From: a virus
DNA: 28,260 nucleotides
Reading direction: 5' to 3' (one strand)
Virus record (IMG/VR): IMGVR_UViG_3300046804_003852
Coordinates: 1-28,260 of that record
Below the pieces are notes generated by a model that had not been told where the DNA came from, made no database searches, and saw nothing but the letters and a program-made list of their open reading frames with translations. Position 1 is the stretch's first letter. Each line of letters starts with the position of its first letter. Below are positions 8,327 to 16,273 of the stretch, one piece after another. The position numbers were made by a program, and so were the translations under genes.

Positions 8327-8962
8327 TTAAGTATTATCTATAAGCTTTTTATCGTCAGAAAGTTGTTCAACTTTTTGATCTGAATACAATTTTAGAAGAT
8401 CATCTCCGTATTCGCCTCCAAGCAAAGTAGTGCCCTCTGGAACTAATCCCACCGACATTAGCATTTGCAGAGTTTGTGGATTGCTCATGGCATTTAGCAG
8501 TTTGGCTGGACTTGGACGGCCATTGGCAATGATTTCTGCTTGTAGTTCTCTGCCAATAGTGACAGTAAACTCATAATTTGCATTGGCCTCAAACATCTGG
8601 TCGTCTGTATATCCAAGTATGCGAGTAGGTTCACAGATTTCATACAGTTCCGCTATGAGTTTTTCCAGAATTTTAATTTCTTCGCGATTAAGTTCAAATG
8701 CATGTTTTTGATCTTCCAAATGTGATTCAATTTCTATGATTTCAGCTTCCAAGTTTAATAATACATGTGGTAATGCTGGAACTGTTTTCAGATGTTTATA
8801 CTCTTCTAGTTTTGCTTTGTATTTTAGTTCCGCAGCTTTTTCAAGTGCAGCAGCACGCTTTCTTCCCACCAAAAATCCTTTTAGTGTCTTGAGTTTTTCC
8901 CAAGGAGTAGAACCAATGACTTGGTATCTGTAGTTGAATTCTGAATTTAAGTTTGATGCCAT
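8327..8962 (-). CDS. Unassigned protein with central coiled coil
   Basis: 211 residues. The start reads FNYRYQVIGSTPWEKLKTLK, followed by GRKRAAALEKAAELKYKAKL and a Glu/Lys-rich helix (about residues 30-105) that should form a coiled coil. The C-terminal part has PSPAKLLNAMSNPQTLQML and ends acidic. I believe similar proteins occur in other T4-like phages but cannot name a function. It lies four bases upstream of the gp14-like gene and about 20 bases after the six-repeat propeller gene, so it is part of the neck/tail operon. A chaperone, connector or virion structural role are all possible. Confidence 0.6.
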   Translation of the reverse strand: MASNLNSEFNYRYQVIGSTPWEKLKTLKGFLVGRKRAAALEKAAELKYKAKLEEYKHLKTVPALPHVLLNLEAEIIEIESHLEDQKHAFELNREEIKILEKLIAELYEICEPTRILGYTDDQMFEANANYEFTVTIGRELQAEIIANGRPSPAKLLNAMSNPQTLQMLMSVGLVPEGTTLLGGEYGDDLLKLYSDQKVEQLSDDKKLIDNT

Positions 8963-8983
8963 AATATTTTATATAACGATTGT

Positions 8984-10030
8984 TTATGTTAGTGAATATC
9001 CTGCTGCTGCTAATCCATATCTAGCTGTTGGATTGGAATTTACTGTATTAGATGCGACCACACCCGTATTACTAACAAGGTTGGTAAGAGCATATCTAGT
9101 ACCATTAACTTCGCCAAATCCAAATATTGCTTTATCACCACCGTATCCAGAAGCAGCCAACCAACTTCTCTCTTGTACACCTAAGTTTGCTGCATCCGAC
9201 GCGATTACTCCTGTATTGGATACTAGATTAGTAGTACGCTGATACTGATTACTGCTTATTCCAAATCCAAGTATAGCTTTGTCTCCGCCGTAAGTTGCTC
9301 CAGTACATTGTCTCCGTGAACTTCCTGCCGCTGCGCTTGTATCTGATGCAACAACACCAGTATCGCTTATGAGATTAATAGTTGATAATTCGGTAGTATC
9401 ATTGGTTGTTCCATATGCAAACATAGCTTTACCAGCCCCACCGTATCTGGTTGCTGCTAGGTTCCATCTAGCCGTTCCAACGCCAGTCGTATCGCTGGCC
9501 ACAACACCGGTGTTGCTTACTAGATTTGTCATGGATACTCTATATGGTGAAGTGCTGCTATCATATCCATATCCAAATATAGCTTTGTCTAGACCATAAC
9601 CAGTTGCCGCCAAACGAGATCTGATAGTTCCAACACCTAATGTATTACTTGCAACAACCCCAGTGTTGCTTACAAGGTTGGTCACGCCTGCTCCAAAAAG
9701 ACCAGAACCGGGAGTACCGACCCCATATGAAAAAATAGCTTTGTCTGTACCATAAGTTGCTGCTGCTAGATTATGTCTAGCAGTTCCGACGCCTGTTGTA
9801 TCATTGGCCAGCACGCCTGTGTTGCTTACTAGATTGGTCATTGAAACATAATCAGCAGTAATACCATATCCAAAAATGGCTTTTTGTGTATTGGATACAG
9901 CAATTGGATCACTGTATACTTTGCGAATTTTAAATGTAGACAAAACGGAAGAACCATTATTTATATTGGTGTATTTCATTGTAGCACCGCTTGCCCCGCT
10001 ATTATTATTGTTTAAATATTTTATAGGCAT
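8984..10030 (-). CDS. Six-repeat Kelch-like propeller, likely virion adhesin
   Basis: 348 residues. After a 48-residue leader the protein is six tandem repeats of about 47-52 residues. Each begins DKAIFGYG or similar and continues with TNLVSNTGVVASDT and a GVGTAR...LAATGYG end. The last repeat finishes at the C-terminus. The pattern is typical of beta-propeller blades of the Kelch/RCC1 kind; six such units could close one propeller. The leader starts MPIKYLNNNN and has a second MKYTNINN, matching the start of the neighbouring Asp-box protein. No enzyme motif is seen. A role in binding the host surface, attached to baseplate or fibre, is inferred. Confidence 0.7.
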   Translation of the reverse strand: MPIKYLNNNNSGASGATMKYTNINNGSSVLSTFKIRKVYSDPIAVSNTQKAIFGYGITADYVSMTNLVSNTGVLANDTTGVGTARHNLAAATYGTDKAIFSYGVGTPGSGLFGAGVTNLVSNTGVVASNTLGVGTIRSRLAATGYGLDKAIFGYGYDSSTSPYRVSMTNLVSNTGVVASDTTGVGTARWNLAATRYGGAGKAMFAYGTTNDTTELSTINLISDTGVVASDTSAAAGSSRRQCTGATYGGDKAILGFGISSNQYQRTTNLVSNTGVIASDAANLGVQERSWLAASGYGGDKAIFGFGEVNGTRYALTNLVSNTGVVASNTVNSNPTARYGLAAAGYSLT

Positions 10031-10034
10031 ATGC

Positions 10035-11684
10035 TTATAATCCGTATGTTGCCTTTGTGGAATTATAATTCTGAGATATCTCGCTTGCTGTTAATTCTTT
10101 GTTGTAGCACAATGCCTGACCTATTCTTCCATTCAGTAAGTTTCCACCGCCAAATGCTGCTATATTTGTAGAACCATTTCCACCATGTGCTGATTTATTT
10201 GCAGTATATGTGCTGTCCAATGCACCGTTGATATACAAAGCCATTCCGTTTGTAGTGCTAAATGTCAGCGCAATGTTATACCAAGTATTCAAACTCAATG
10301 TGCCAGTTGATGGATATGCTGCATAATTTCCCCAATTGGCGTGACCAGAATAAATTCTATTACTACCTGCCATATACAAGAAATGGCCACCAGTGTCACT
10401 ACTGATCATGTTATTGTCACCATATGCATTCAGATACACCCATACATTTTTTGTATATGCTGTGGTTGGAAGAAGATTGGTCGTAGCCCCAGTTCCATAT
10501 TGCGTTGTTCCATTGAATGTGAAATAAGAAGGCGTGCCAGATGTGTATGTTGGGCTATTGACTAGAGTTATATTTGCGGAATTTCCAGATATATCATACC
10601 AAGTATTTCCACTGCCATTGTATGACGATGCGTTGTTTGGATTCAAATTCATCGTCAAACCAGAAGATACAATGCCACTCGGATTAGGAATGATCAATTT
10701 TACGTTGGATGTTCTGGTGTTGTTGCTTCTATTTTTGTATTTTATAGTGGGGTTACTCGTCAAAGTATAATTCATCGATGCATAGACTATGTTATTTGTA
10801 GTAGTATCTTCCGCGTCTACAAATACTCCGTTTCCATAAGTTATATGATTTCCATTTTCGTTACTGGCGGGTGGACCACCGGATGATATATTTGTCCAAG
10901 TAGCACCATCGGTAGAATATGCGGGTACATTCCCAGCTATCACAAAATATCCATCTCCGTATGTAACACCCGTGCCGTTTCTACCAGATATGGTTGCCCA
11001 CGTGGCTCCATTGTCCGTGGACCTCGCCGCTGCAATTGGACCAACAACAACCCATACACCGTTTCCATATGCCGAGCTGTACCAATAAGTATCTGATGGT
11101 AAAGACGCAGAATTCCAATTTAATCCATTTGTTGAAGTGATACACGCTGATCCAAGATAGGGAATAGCTAAAAATCTTCCACCTCCAAAAGCAAGATTTC
11201 TGAAAGAGATACCTACTGGCACATTTGTAGGTCTACCACGACCTGTCCAATTTATTCCATCGGTAGATGTAAGAATTATGTTATCTGAACTGCTTTCACA
11301 AGTTGTTACCCAAATATTATTTCCATAAGCAATTCCCCATCGAGCATTATTTGCTGCTTGATATGTATCGGTCCAAGTTAAACCATTATTGGAAGATGTA
11401 TATAAAACTTTATTGTTACTGGTCATTGGCGACACAGCCACCCATAATCCATTTCCATATGCTGCATTTCTTATCCCGCCAGCACTGGACACCCGCTTGT
11501 CCCAAGAACCAGTTCCACTTGTAGATTTGGCAATAAAATCGTCGCCAACAAGAACAAAAATACCATTTCCATAGGCTATACCATAATTTTTCAATGAAAA
11601 TCCGGTACTGTTTGTTGTCCAAGACCCTGGTCCATTTGCAACATTTGAACCAACATTGCTTCTGTTTGTAAATTTTACAGGCAT
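10035..11684 (-). CDS. Asp-box beta-propeller plus LamG-like domain, likely adhesin
   Basis: 549 residues. Residues 30-305 hold six Asp-box type motifs (STSGTGSW, SSNNGLTW, STDGINW, STNGLNW, STDNGATW, STDGATW) spaced about 40 residues apart. Most follow an AYGNGxF/W strand, as in sialidase-fold propellers. No arginine triad or other sialidase catalytic set was recognised, so binding rather than cleavage is favoured. Residues 335-549 look like a concanavalin A/laminin-G-like jelly roll: YDISGN, NTWYNIALTF, ALYINGALDS and a final GRIGQALCYNKELTASEI. The start MPVKFTNRSN recurs inside as TIKYKNRSNN at 313-322, at the junction of the two domains. It lies between gp13 and the second propeller gene. 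Host-receptor recognition is inferred. Confidence 0.75.
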   Translation of the reverse strand: MPVKFTNRSNVGSNVANGPGSWTTNSTGFSLKNYGIAYGNGIFVLVGDDFIAKSTSGTGSWDKRVSSAGGIRNAAYGNGLWVAVSPMTSNNKVLYTSSNNGLTWTDTYQAANNARWGIAYGNNIWVTTCESSSDNIILTSTDGINWTGRGRPTNVPVGISFRNLAFGGGRFLAIPYLGSACITSTNGLNWNSASLPSDTYWYSSAYGNGVWVVVGPIAAARSTDNGATWATISGRNGTGVTYGDGYFVIAGNVPAYSTDGATWTNISSGGPPASNENGNHITYGNGVFVDAEDTTTNNIVYASMNYTLTSNPTIKYKNRSNNTRTSNVKLIIPNPSGIVSSGLTMNLNPNNASSYNGSGNTWYDISGNSANITLVNSPTYTSGTPSYFTFNGTTQYGTGATTNLLPTTAYTKNVWVYLNAYGDNNMISSDTGGHFLYMAGSNRIYSGHANWGNYAAYPSTGTLSLNTWYNIALTFSTTNGMALYINGALDSTYTANKSAHGGNGSTNIAAFGGGNLLNGRIGQALCYNKELTASEISQNYNSTKATYGL

Positions 11685-11694
11685 GTCGCAAAAA

Positions 11695-12912
11695 TCATCC
11701 TATATAGATACCCATTGGGATTCTTTGCAATACAGTCTGCATCTGCTGTGCCTCTGCTTCGCGCAATTCCATTTGGGCTTTTCTTCCAGTTGCTTCCAGA
11801 TTTTCTCTTAGTTGTGTTATTAGAGTTTCTTTTTCAGCAGATGCCTCCTGTCTCAGTTCGGCACCATCAAGTGTGACTTCGGCGCCAGGAATTGGTATGG
11901 TTGAATATTTCTGACGAATGCTTCCAAGCAATTCCTTGCAAAGCGCCAAGAAATATTTTCTTATCCACTGTTTTCCAACACTGTTGATACCAGAGTATGG
12001 AATTACATTGTATGGAACATTGCTGTAATCGCCAATGAATGAAGAGGAGACATATGATCCGCTCAGATTATAGAACGAACCAGAATTATATATTCCTTGA
12101 CTATCTCTGTCTTTTGCAAGAAGATATTCAAAATACATCTTGAAGCTGTAGGTAGGAATTGGAAATATCTTTATTTTGTTGTTTACCAATTCAAAACTAA
12201 AACCAGATTTACGAACAAGATCATTGAATTCAATTGCCTGCATACGAAGCAAGTCTTCAAAGATTGGCGTCATCAAAAATTGTGTCGCAGGAGAATAACC
12301 AGCAAATCCCATCTCATTCAAAACATTGCTGTAACTCATACCAGTCATGCTGAATGGATCATAGATACGAGCGGAAGCAGGACTCATCTCGTGAAATATT
12401 CTGCGAATTTCAATTCTGTCAAAACTTTCACTGACATCTCCCCACAATGCCTGCAAATCATATGTTTGCTTGCTGCCTGTCACATGTATCCATCCTTTTT
12501 TCCAATCAACATTTCCACCGACACCAAATTCTGTTCCATATCCTTGTGCCAATTTTATCAATTGTGGAAGACCGCTGGCGGCAACATTTGTTTGAGTGAG
12601 ATTTACATTTGTACTTGTTCCCTGTAATACTCCAATATTGTTTCGAATATTGAATTGATTTACTTGCGCACTGTATTCAAAACATGCTTCTTCAAAACAG
12701 GCGTAAAAATTTGAATCAATCATTTCTATGTCAACAATCGGATAACCAAGTCTTGTTGCCGCCCATTTTGCTGCATTTGGCGCATCGACAATGAATTGAG
12801 GATCGGTTTCGAAATATCCAAAAGGAGTGCTGCTTGAAGTGATGGCAGAACCGCTTCCTGGCCATCTTACTCTATCCTGATCTACAGTGTAATTTATGGA
12901 TGTATCTGGCAT
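11695..12912 (-). CDS. 13: Neck protein, T4 gp13-like
   Basis: 405 residues (T4 gp13 is 309). In T4, gp13 joins gp14 to complete the packaged head and form the tail attachment site. Visible features: an N-terminal part with YPIVDIEMIDSNFYACFEEA, a middle with RIEIRRIFHEM, and a C-terminal helical part with KYFLALCKELLGSIRQKYS, PGAEVTLDG and a long Glu/Arg helix (about 355-395). This C-terminal sequence is what I associate with gp13-family proteins of T4-like phages. An ATATTTATA element lies four bases before the ATG, and the gene is divergent from the plus-strand gene at 13002. Another neck or connector protein is the main alternative. Confidence 0.6.
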   Translation of the reverse strand: MPDTSINYTVDQDRVRWPGSGSAITSSSTPFGYFETDPQFIVDAPNAAKWAATRLGYPIVDIEMIDSNFYACFEEACFEYSAQVNQFNIRNNIGVLQGTSTNVNLTQTNVAASGLPQLIKLAQGYGTEFGVGGNVDWKKGWIHVTGSKQTYDLQALWGDVSESFDRIEIRRIFHEMSPASARIYDPFSMTGMSYSNVLNEMGFAGYSPATQFLMTPIFEDLLRMQAIEFNDLVRKSGFSFELVNNKIKIFPIPTYSFKMYFEYLLAKDRDSQGIYNSGSFYNLSGSYVSSSFIGDYSNVPYNVIPYSGINSVGKQWIRKYFLALCKELLGSIRQKYSTIPIPGAEVTLDGAELRQEASAEKETLITQLRENLEATGRKAQMELREAEAQQMQTVLQRIPMGIYIG

Positions 12913-12916
12913 ATTA

Positions 12917-12925
12917 TATAAATAT
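12917..12925 (-). promoter_or_regulatory. ATATTTATA element upstream of gp13
   Basis: On the minus strand ATATTTATA is followed by TAAT and the gp13 ATG. The copy for the divergent plus-strand gene lies 61 bases to the right in the opposite direction, so each gene of this divergent pair has its own properly oriented element. Confidence 0.45.
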
Positions 12926-12986
12926 GATATCGAACTCTCTTTGCATCGCTATATTTATTATACTACCACGAATGAACAGATGAGTA

Positions 12987-12995
12987 ATATTTATA
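12987..12995 (+). promoter_or_regulatory. ATATTTATA element upstream of the plus-strand gene
   Basis: The plus strand reads ATATTTATA six bases before the ATG at 13002, giving an overlapping TATAAT. This is the only copy on the plus strand and it precedes the only plus-strand gene, which supports the element being tied to gene starts. Confidence 0.45.
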
Positions 12996-13001
12996 ATATA
13001 T

Positions 13002-13751
13002 ATGGGTAATATCAAACTAAAAGACTTGGTTTTTAACAGCAATCTGAATGAATCCGATACCAATGCATTGGATGCTATGGCAAATGCCTTAAAAGGCAGA
13101 GAAGACCTTGTTAAACTGGCATTACAAACCGCCAAGAAGTCGGAACATCCAATAGCCGAAAACATCATGAAAAATCCAAAAGTATTAAAAAAAATAGCAT
13201 CAATACTTTTGATGGCGGGATTGAATGCTCCAAGCGATCTTAATGCAAGCGACGTACAAACAAAGATAAAACAGATTTTCAGCAATCCACAATACACGCA
13301 AAAATCGGAAGAACAGCCGCCAGTCAGATTTATTATGCCACCTTCAGATCATGCATACAACAAAGGTGCCGGAGAAGAAGTCCCTCCACCGTATGATCAA
13401 AGCGATAAAAAGAAATCGAATGATTCATCGCAAATAATATTCAACGACGAGTTTGTCAATAAAATGGCCGATGCAATCTACAAAGCAGAGGGTGGAACGA
13501 AAGCAAAGTCTCCATACGGAGTTTTATCTATCAATTTAAAAGGAAAAACGCCAGAAGCAAAAAAGGCAGAAGCAAGACAGATAACAATTAATTCAATACG
13601 CAATAATTGGAAACGATGGCTGGCCACAGACAAAACCAAGGATTTCGTTGATTTTATGGCAGATAGATGGTGCCCAATATCTGCGGACCCAGTTGGAAAC
13701 AGAAACTGGAAAAGCAACGTGAAGAAATTTATGGGAATAAAAAGTCGCTGA
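13002..13751 (+). CDS. Possible lysozyme-like virion or lysis protein (only plus-strand gene)
   Basis: 249 residues. The N-terminal half is helical and opens MGNIKLKDLVFNSNLNESD, resembling the propeptide-like starts of the head genes. A Pro/Ser/Lys-rich linker spans about 98-145. The C-terminal domain (148-249) has DAIYKAEGG with Glu163, SPYGVLSI, a basic helix, and FMADRWCPISADPVGNRNW. This resembles a group of phage proteins I recall being annotated as muramidase- or transglycosylase-like, with the Glu as candidate catalytic acid. I am not certain of that. The gene is divergent from gp13 and ends four bases from the end of the endonuclease gene on the other strand. Peptidoglycan cleavage at entry or lysis is the best guess. 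Confidence 0.5.
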   Translation: MGNIKLKDLVFNSNLNESDTNALDAMANALKGREDLVKLALQTAKKSEHPIAENIMKNPKVLKKIASILLMAGLNAPSDLNASDVQTKIKQIFSNPQYTQKSEEQPPVRFIMPPSDHAYNKGAGEEVPPPYDQSDKKKSNDSSQIIFNDEFVNKMADAIYKAEGGTKAKSPYGVLSINLKGKTPEAKKAEARQITINSIRNNWKRWLATDKTKDFVDFMADRWCPISADPVGNRNWKSNVKKFMGIKSR

Positions 13752-13766
13752 TTTTTTAATTCAGCG
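13746..13766. terminator. Hairpin between the two convergent genes
   Basis: CGCTGA and TCAGCG pair around a T-rich nine-base loop, covering the stop codons of the plus-strand gene and the endonuclease gene. The loop supplies the T-run rather than a tail, so it would be a weak bidirectional terminator at best. Confidence 0.3.
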
Positions 13767-14544
13767 GCCAATCCTTAAGGTCTGCCTTTGATCCTTCAAG
13801 CAACTTCTGCTTGTCCTTTGGCAACTTCGGATTGAAGTCAATACCCGTCTTTTGTTCGATTTCTTCAATGCTTACAATATACTTTGGAAGATCGGCAACT
13901 GGCAATGGAGCATTTGGGAAAAGGAAAGATATTGACTTGTTTGCCTTGGCATCAATAACCACTTTCCAAAGATAATCAGGAATGCCAACTTTGTTATCTC
14001 CGATTGTTTTATAATCCTTGTTATAGATTGTGCCGCTGATAACATACAGATCCTTGCCCCCATCAACAACCCAATTTCTTACACATGTTTCCAATTGTTT
14101 CCAAATTCCGCGATTGTGATTTGGAACTTGTGGAACCATATTGGTGAGGAAGAAACTTTCGCTCATTGTTTCTTCGTTTAGAGTAGAATCACCAGCGGGT
14201 ACAAGATGCCCACGGTCAAATGGATGACCAGCATAGTCACTTAACAACGATTGGTTCTTCTTTTCAACTTCTGGATCTGGACGAAAATCGTCCTTGCGCT
14301 TTGCTGGACCAGTAACCTTGTCTTTGGTTGGATGCTCAACAACATATTCAGCGGTCTTTGTATCAAATCTATAATGTATGGCATAAATTTTTTTCACCAA
14401 ATATTGATTATTTTTTGTTATCGAACTGACTGGTGCGCCATTTACTACAATGTTTGATGCCTTATCATCGATTGGATTGGCGACCAAAACGGTGACCAAT
14501 GTTAGCATGCTCAAAATATATGTATATAATTTCTTCATAGGCAT
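13756..14544 (-). CDS. Secreted DNA/RNA non-specific endonuclease (DRGH family)
   Basis: 262 residues from MPMKKLY, or 260 from the second ATG at 14538. The family (Serratia nuclease/NUC1, beta-beta-alpha-metal fold) cuts DNA and RNA without sequence preference. Counting from the second ATG: a signal peptide MKKLYTYILSMLTLVTVLVA; DRGH at 108-111 with general-base His111 inside DRGHLVPAGD; and NHNRGIWKQLE with the likely metal-binding Asn142 and Glu150. The catalytic set appears complete. An N-terminal extension of the same frame, back to 15072 inside gp23, has unnatural composition and was discarded. The gene lies between the gp23 terminator and the convergent plus-strand gene and does not belong to the T4 head pathway. 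The signal peptide implies action in the periplasm or outside the cell. Confidence 0.85.
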   Translation of the reverse strand: MPMKKLYTYILSMLTLVTVLVANPIDDKASNIVVNGAPVSSITKNNQYLVKKIYAIHYRFDTKTAEYVVEHPTKDKVTGPAKRKDDFRPDPEVEKKNQSLLSDYAGHPFDRGHLVPAGDSTLNEETMSESFFLTNMVPQVPNHNRGIWKQLETCVRNWVVDGGKDLYVISGTIYNKDYKTIGDNKVGIPDYLWKVVIDAKANKSISFLFPNAPLPVADLPKYIVSIEEIEQKTGIDFNPKLPKDKQKLLEGSKADLKDWPLN

Positions 14545-14571
14545 AAAGTAATATATATCACATAGACAATA

Positions 14572-14601
14572 AAAAAGACCCGCCTTGCAGCGGGTCTTTT
14601 T
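14572..14601 (-). terminator. Intrinsic terminator after gp23
   Basis: AAAAAGACCCGC and GCGGGTCTTTTT form a perfect 12-bp stem around a six-base loop. On the minus strand the GC-rich core is followed by a run of T, giving a strong factor-independent terminator 26 bases after the gp23 stop codon. The A-run on the other side makes it workable in both directions. It separates capsid transcription from the endonuclease gene. Confidence 0.9.
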
Positions 14602-14627
14602 GTTTAGGAGTTTAACTCTGTTAAGAA

Positions 14628-16244
14628 TTAGACTTCGTTCAGGGCACCGATCACGATCTTGCCGTAGAATTCTGGACGCAGAATCTTCTTGGCATAACGT
14701 GTCATCACGCCACGGCGTGGTGTGAAGTTCACTGGATCGTACACGAGTGGTGTTTGGATCAGTGGGATGTATGGAGCATACACAGCGCCGGTTTCGAGGA
14801 AGTTTGTTCCACGGAAACCAACCAACATGACGTTGTCGGTCATGTATGGGTTCTTGTATACTGTCCAACGGTTGCTCAGTGCGCCAACCTTGGCAACGCC
14901 CATAGCAAACTTTGCTTGGTCGCCGTCGGTGTTGGTGGTGAATCCTGGGATGGACTCGATGATGGTAGCAACGTCTGGGCTGCAAACGAGGAAGTTTGCA
15001 CCGCCACGCAGTGTCAACTGGTGGATCTTGTTGCTGACCTTTTGGATCTTGTTGCCCAGAGTTTGGAACCATGTGCTCTTGACATATGCAGTGCGGTTAG
15101 CAGCTGTTGCCACGAACTTGTTCTGGGTGGTGTCGTATTCGTCACCGATACGTGCTGACCAGTATTCGGTTGTAGCCGAAGGAGCAGCAGTGACCAACAT
15201 GTCGAGGATTTCGAGGTCGATTTCCATCGAGACGTATTCTGACAGAAGAGCTGTCAGTTCGGCTTCAGCGTCGATGCTGTGATAAGCATTCAAGTCCTGA
15301 GCCAATTCTGGTGTCCAGACGGCCTTCAGCTTGCGTGTCTTAGCAACGATTGCTTCGCTCTTCAGTTCCAGATTTACTTCTGGAATTCCAACGTCGTTGG
15401 CGATACCAGTTTGATTTGGTAGACCAGCGCCTTGATCTTCGAAGTCGCCACGTGTTTGTGCTGTTGGTTGTAGGTGATACTGAACCTTGACGCTTGGGGT
15501 AGCACCGAGGCTAGAACCAGATACAATGAAGGACACGACGTTTGTCGATGTGTCAACAGTTGTGAATGCTGGGTAGAAATCAACAATGCCTGAACCAGAG
15601 ATGGTGAAGGCGCGGATACCTGTTGTATCATATCCAGTGTCGGTTAGGTCAACGCCGATCTTGAAGATCTGGGTGCGGTCAACGGAAGAAGAAAGTTCTG
15701 GAACGAACTTTGCATCTAGCCATGAACCTGTTGTGGATGTACCTGTGAAGTTGGAAGAACCAGAGACATCGTTGATGGTGTATCCGAAGCGGCCTTGGCC
15801 ATAAAGACCATTGATAGCGCTGTCGGTTGAACCCAACTTTGTGCCTGTACCGCCGAACAACGACTGACCGTTGAAGGCTGGCTTACCAGCTTGGTTTGTA
15901 CCATACTTGAAGTCTAGATAGAACACCAGACCTGATGGTAGGTTCATTGGCTGAACGCTGACGAATTCCTTTGCGGCGATTTCAGCGAAAACACGGCGAA
16001 CCAATGGAAGAGCAACGCCTGCCCATTGTTCACTGTTTGCTGAAGTACCGGTACGGGTAGCTTCATCGATCAGCTGCTTTGCTTGATTTTCCAAAAGGAT
16101 GGACATGTGAGACTTTTCCATGTCGTTTTTGATTCCTTCGAGAAGACCAGTCTTTTCCCATTTGGAAACAAGTCCACGAGTTTCGCTCATGAGCTTGACC
16201 ATTGGATTGGTTGTCTCAGTTAGTAGTGATTTGATATCTGACAT
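14628..16244 (-). CDS. 23: Major capsid protein (T4 gp23-like)
   Basis: 538 residues, close to T4 gp23 (521). Forms the hexamers of the head shell. The N-terminal 61 residues look like the removable propeptide and end KQLIDE before ATRTG. T4 gp23 is cut by gp21 after Glu65 at a similar Leu/Ile-x-Glu site. After it come LPLVRRVFAEIAAKEFVSVQPMNLPSG, written here as LPLVRRVFAEI and VSVQPMNLPSG, matching T4 MVRRAIPNLIAFDICGVQPMNSPTG in place and pattern. The C-terminal part has VYAPYIPLIQTP, FTPRRGVMTRYAKK and RPEFYGKIVIGAL, usual for this family. AGGA lies eight bases before the ATG. It follows gp22 by 29 bases and is ended by a strong terminator. The coding DNA is visibly more GC-rich than its neighbours, as expected for a very highly expressed gene. 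Confidence 0.95.
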   Translation of the reverse strand: MSDIKSLLTETTNPMVKLMSETRGLVSKWEKTGLLEGIKNDMEKSHMSILLENQAKQLIDEATRTGTSANSEQWAGVALPLVRRVFAEIAAKEFVSVQPMNLPSGLVFYLDFKYGTNQAGKPAFNGQSLFGGTGTKLGSTDSAINGLYGQGRFGYTINDVSGSSNFTGTSTTGSWLDAKFVPELSSSVDRTQIFKIGVDLTDTGYDTTGIRAFTISGSGIVDFYPAFTTVDTSTNVVSFIVSGSSLGATPSVKVQYHLQPTAQTRGDFEDQGAGLPNQTGIANDVGIPEVNLELKSEAIVAKTRKLKAVWTPELAQDLNAYHSIDAEAELTALLSEYVSMEIDLEILDMLVTAAPSATTEYWSARIGDEYDTTQNKFVATAANRTAYVKSTWFQTLGNKIQKVSNKIHQLTLRGGANFLVCSPDVATIIESIPGFTTNTDGDQAKFAMGVAKVGALSNRWTVYKNPYMTDNVMLVGFRGTNFLETGAVYAPYIPLIQTPLVYDPVNFTPRRGVMTRYAKKILRPEFYGKIVIGALNEV

Positions 16245-16273
16245 AATGTTTTCCTATTTTTTGTTGTTGAGGT

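Noticed and set aside
9000-9900. Regular DNA repeats resembling a CRISPR or satellite array
   Set aside because: The roughly 150-bp period is coding and reflects the six propeller repeats of one protein.
10035-11684. Sialidase activity for the Asp-box protein
   Set aside because: Asp-boxes are structural, and no arginine triad, catalytic Tyr/Glu pair or similar set was recognised.
12914-13297. Minus-strand frame of 127 residues opposite the plus-strand gene
   Set aside because: Hydrophobic Phe/Ile/Ser-rich shadow of the lysine-rich plus-strand gene. It would also fill the divergent control region of gp13.
13756-15072. Endonuclease frame extended to 15072
   Set aside because: The added 176 residues overlap gp23 in another frame, cross the strong terminator and have abnormal Arg/His/Pro-rich composition. 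A signal peptide with its own start lies at 14544/14538.
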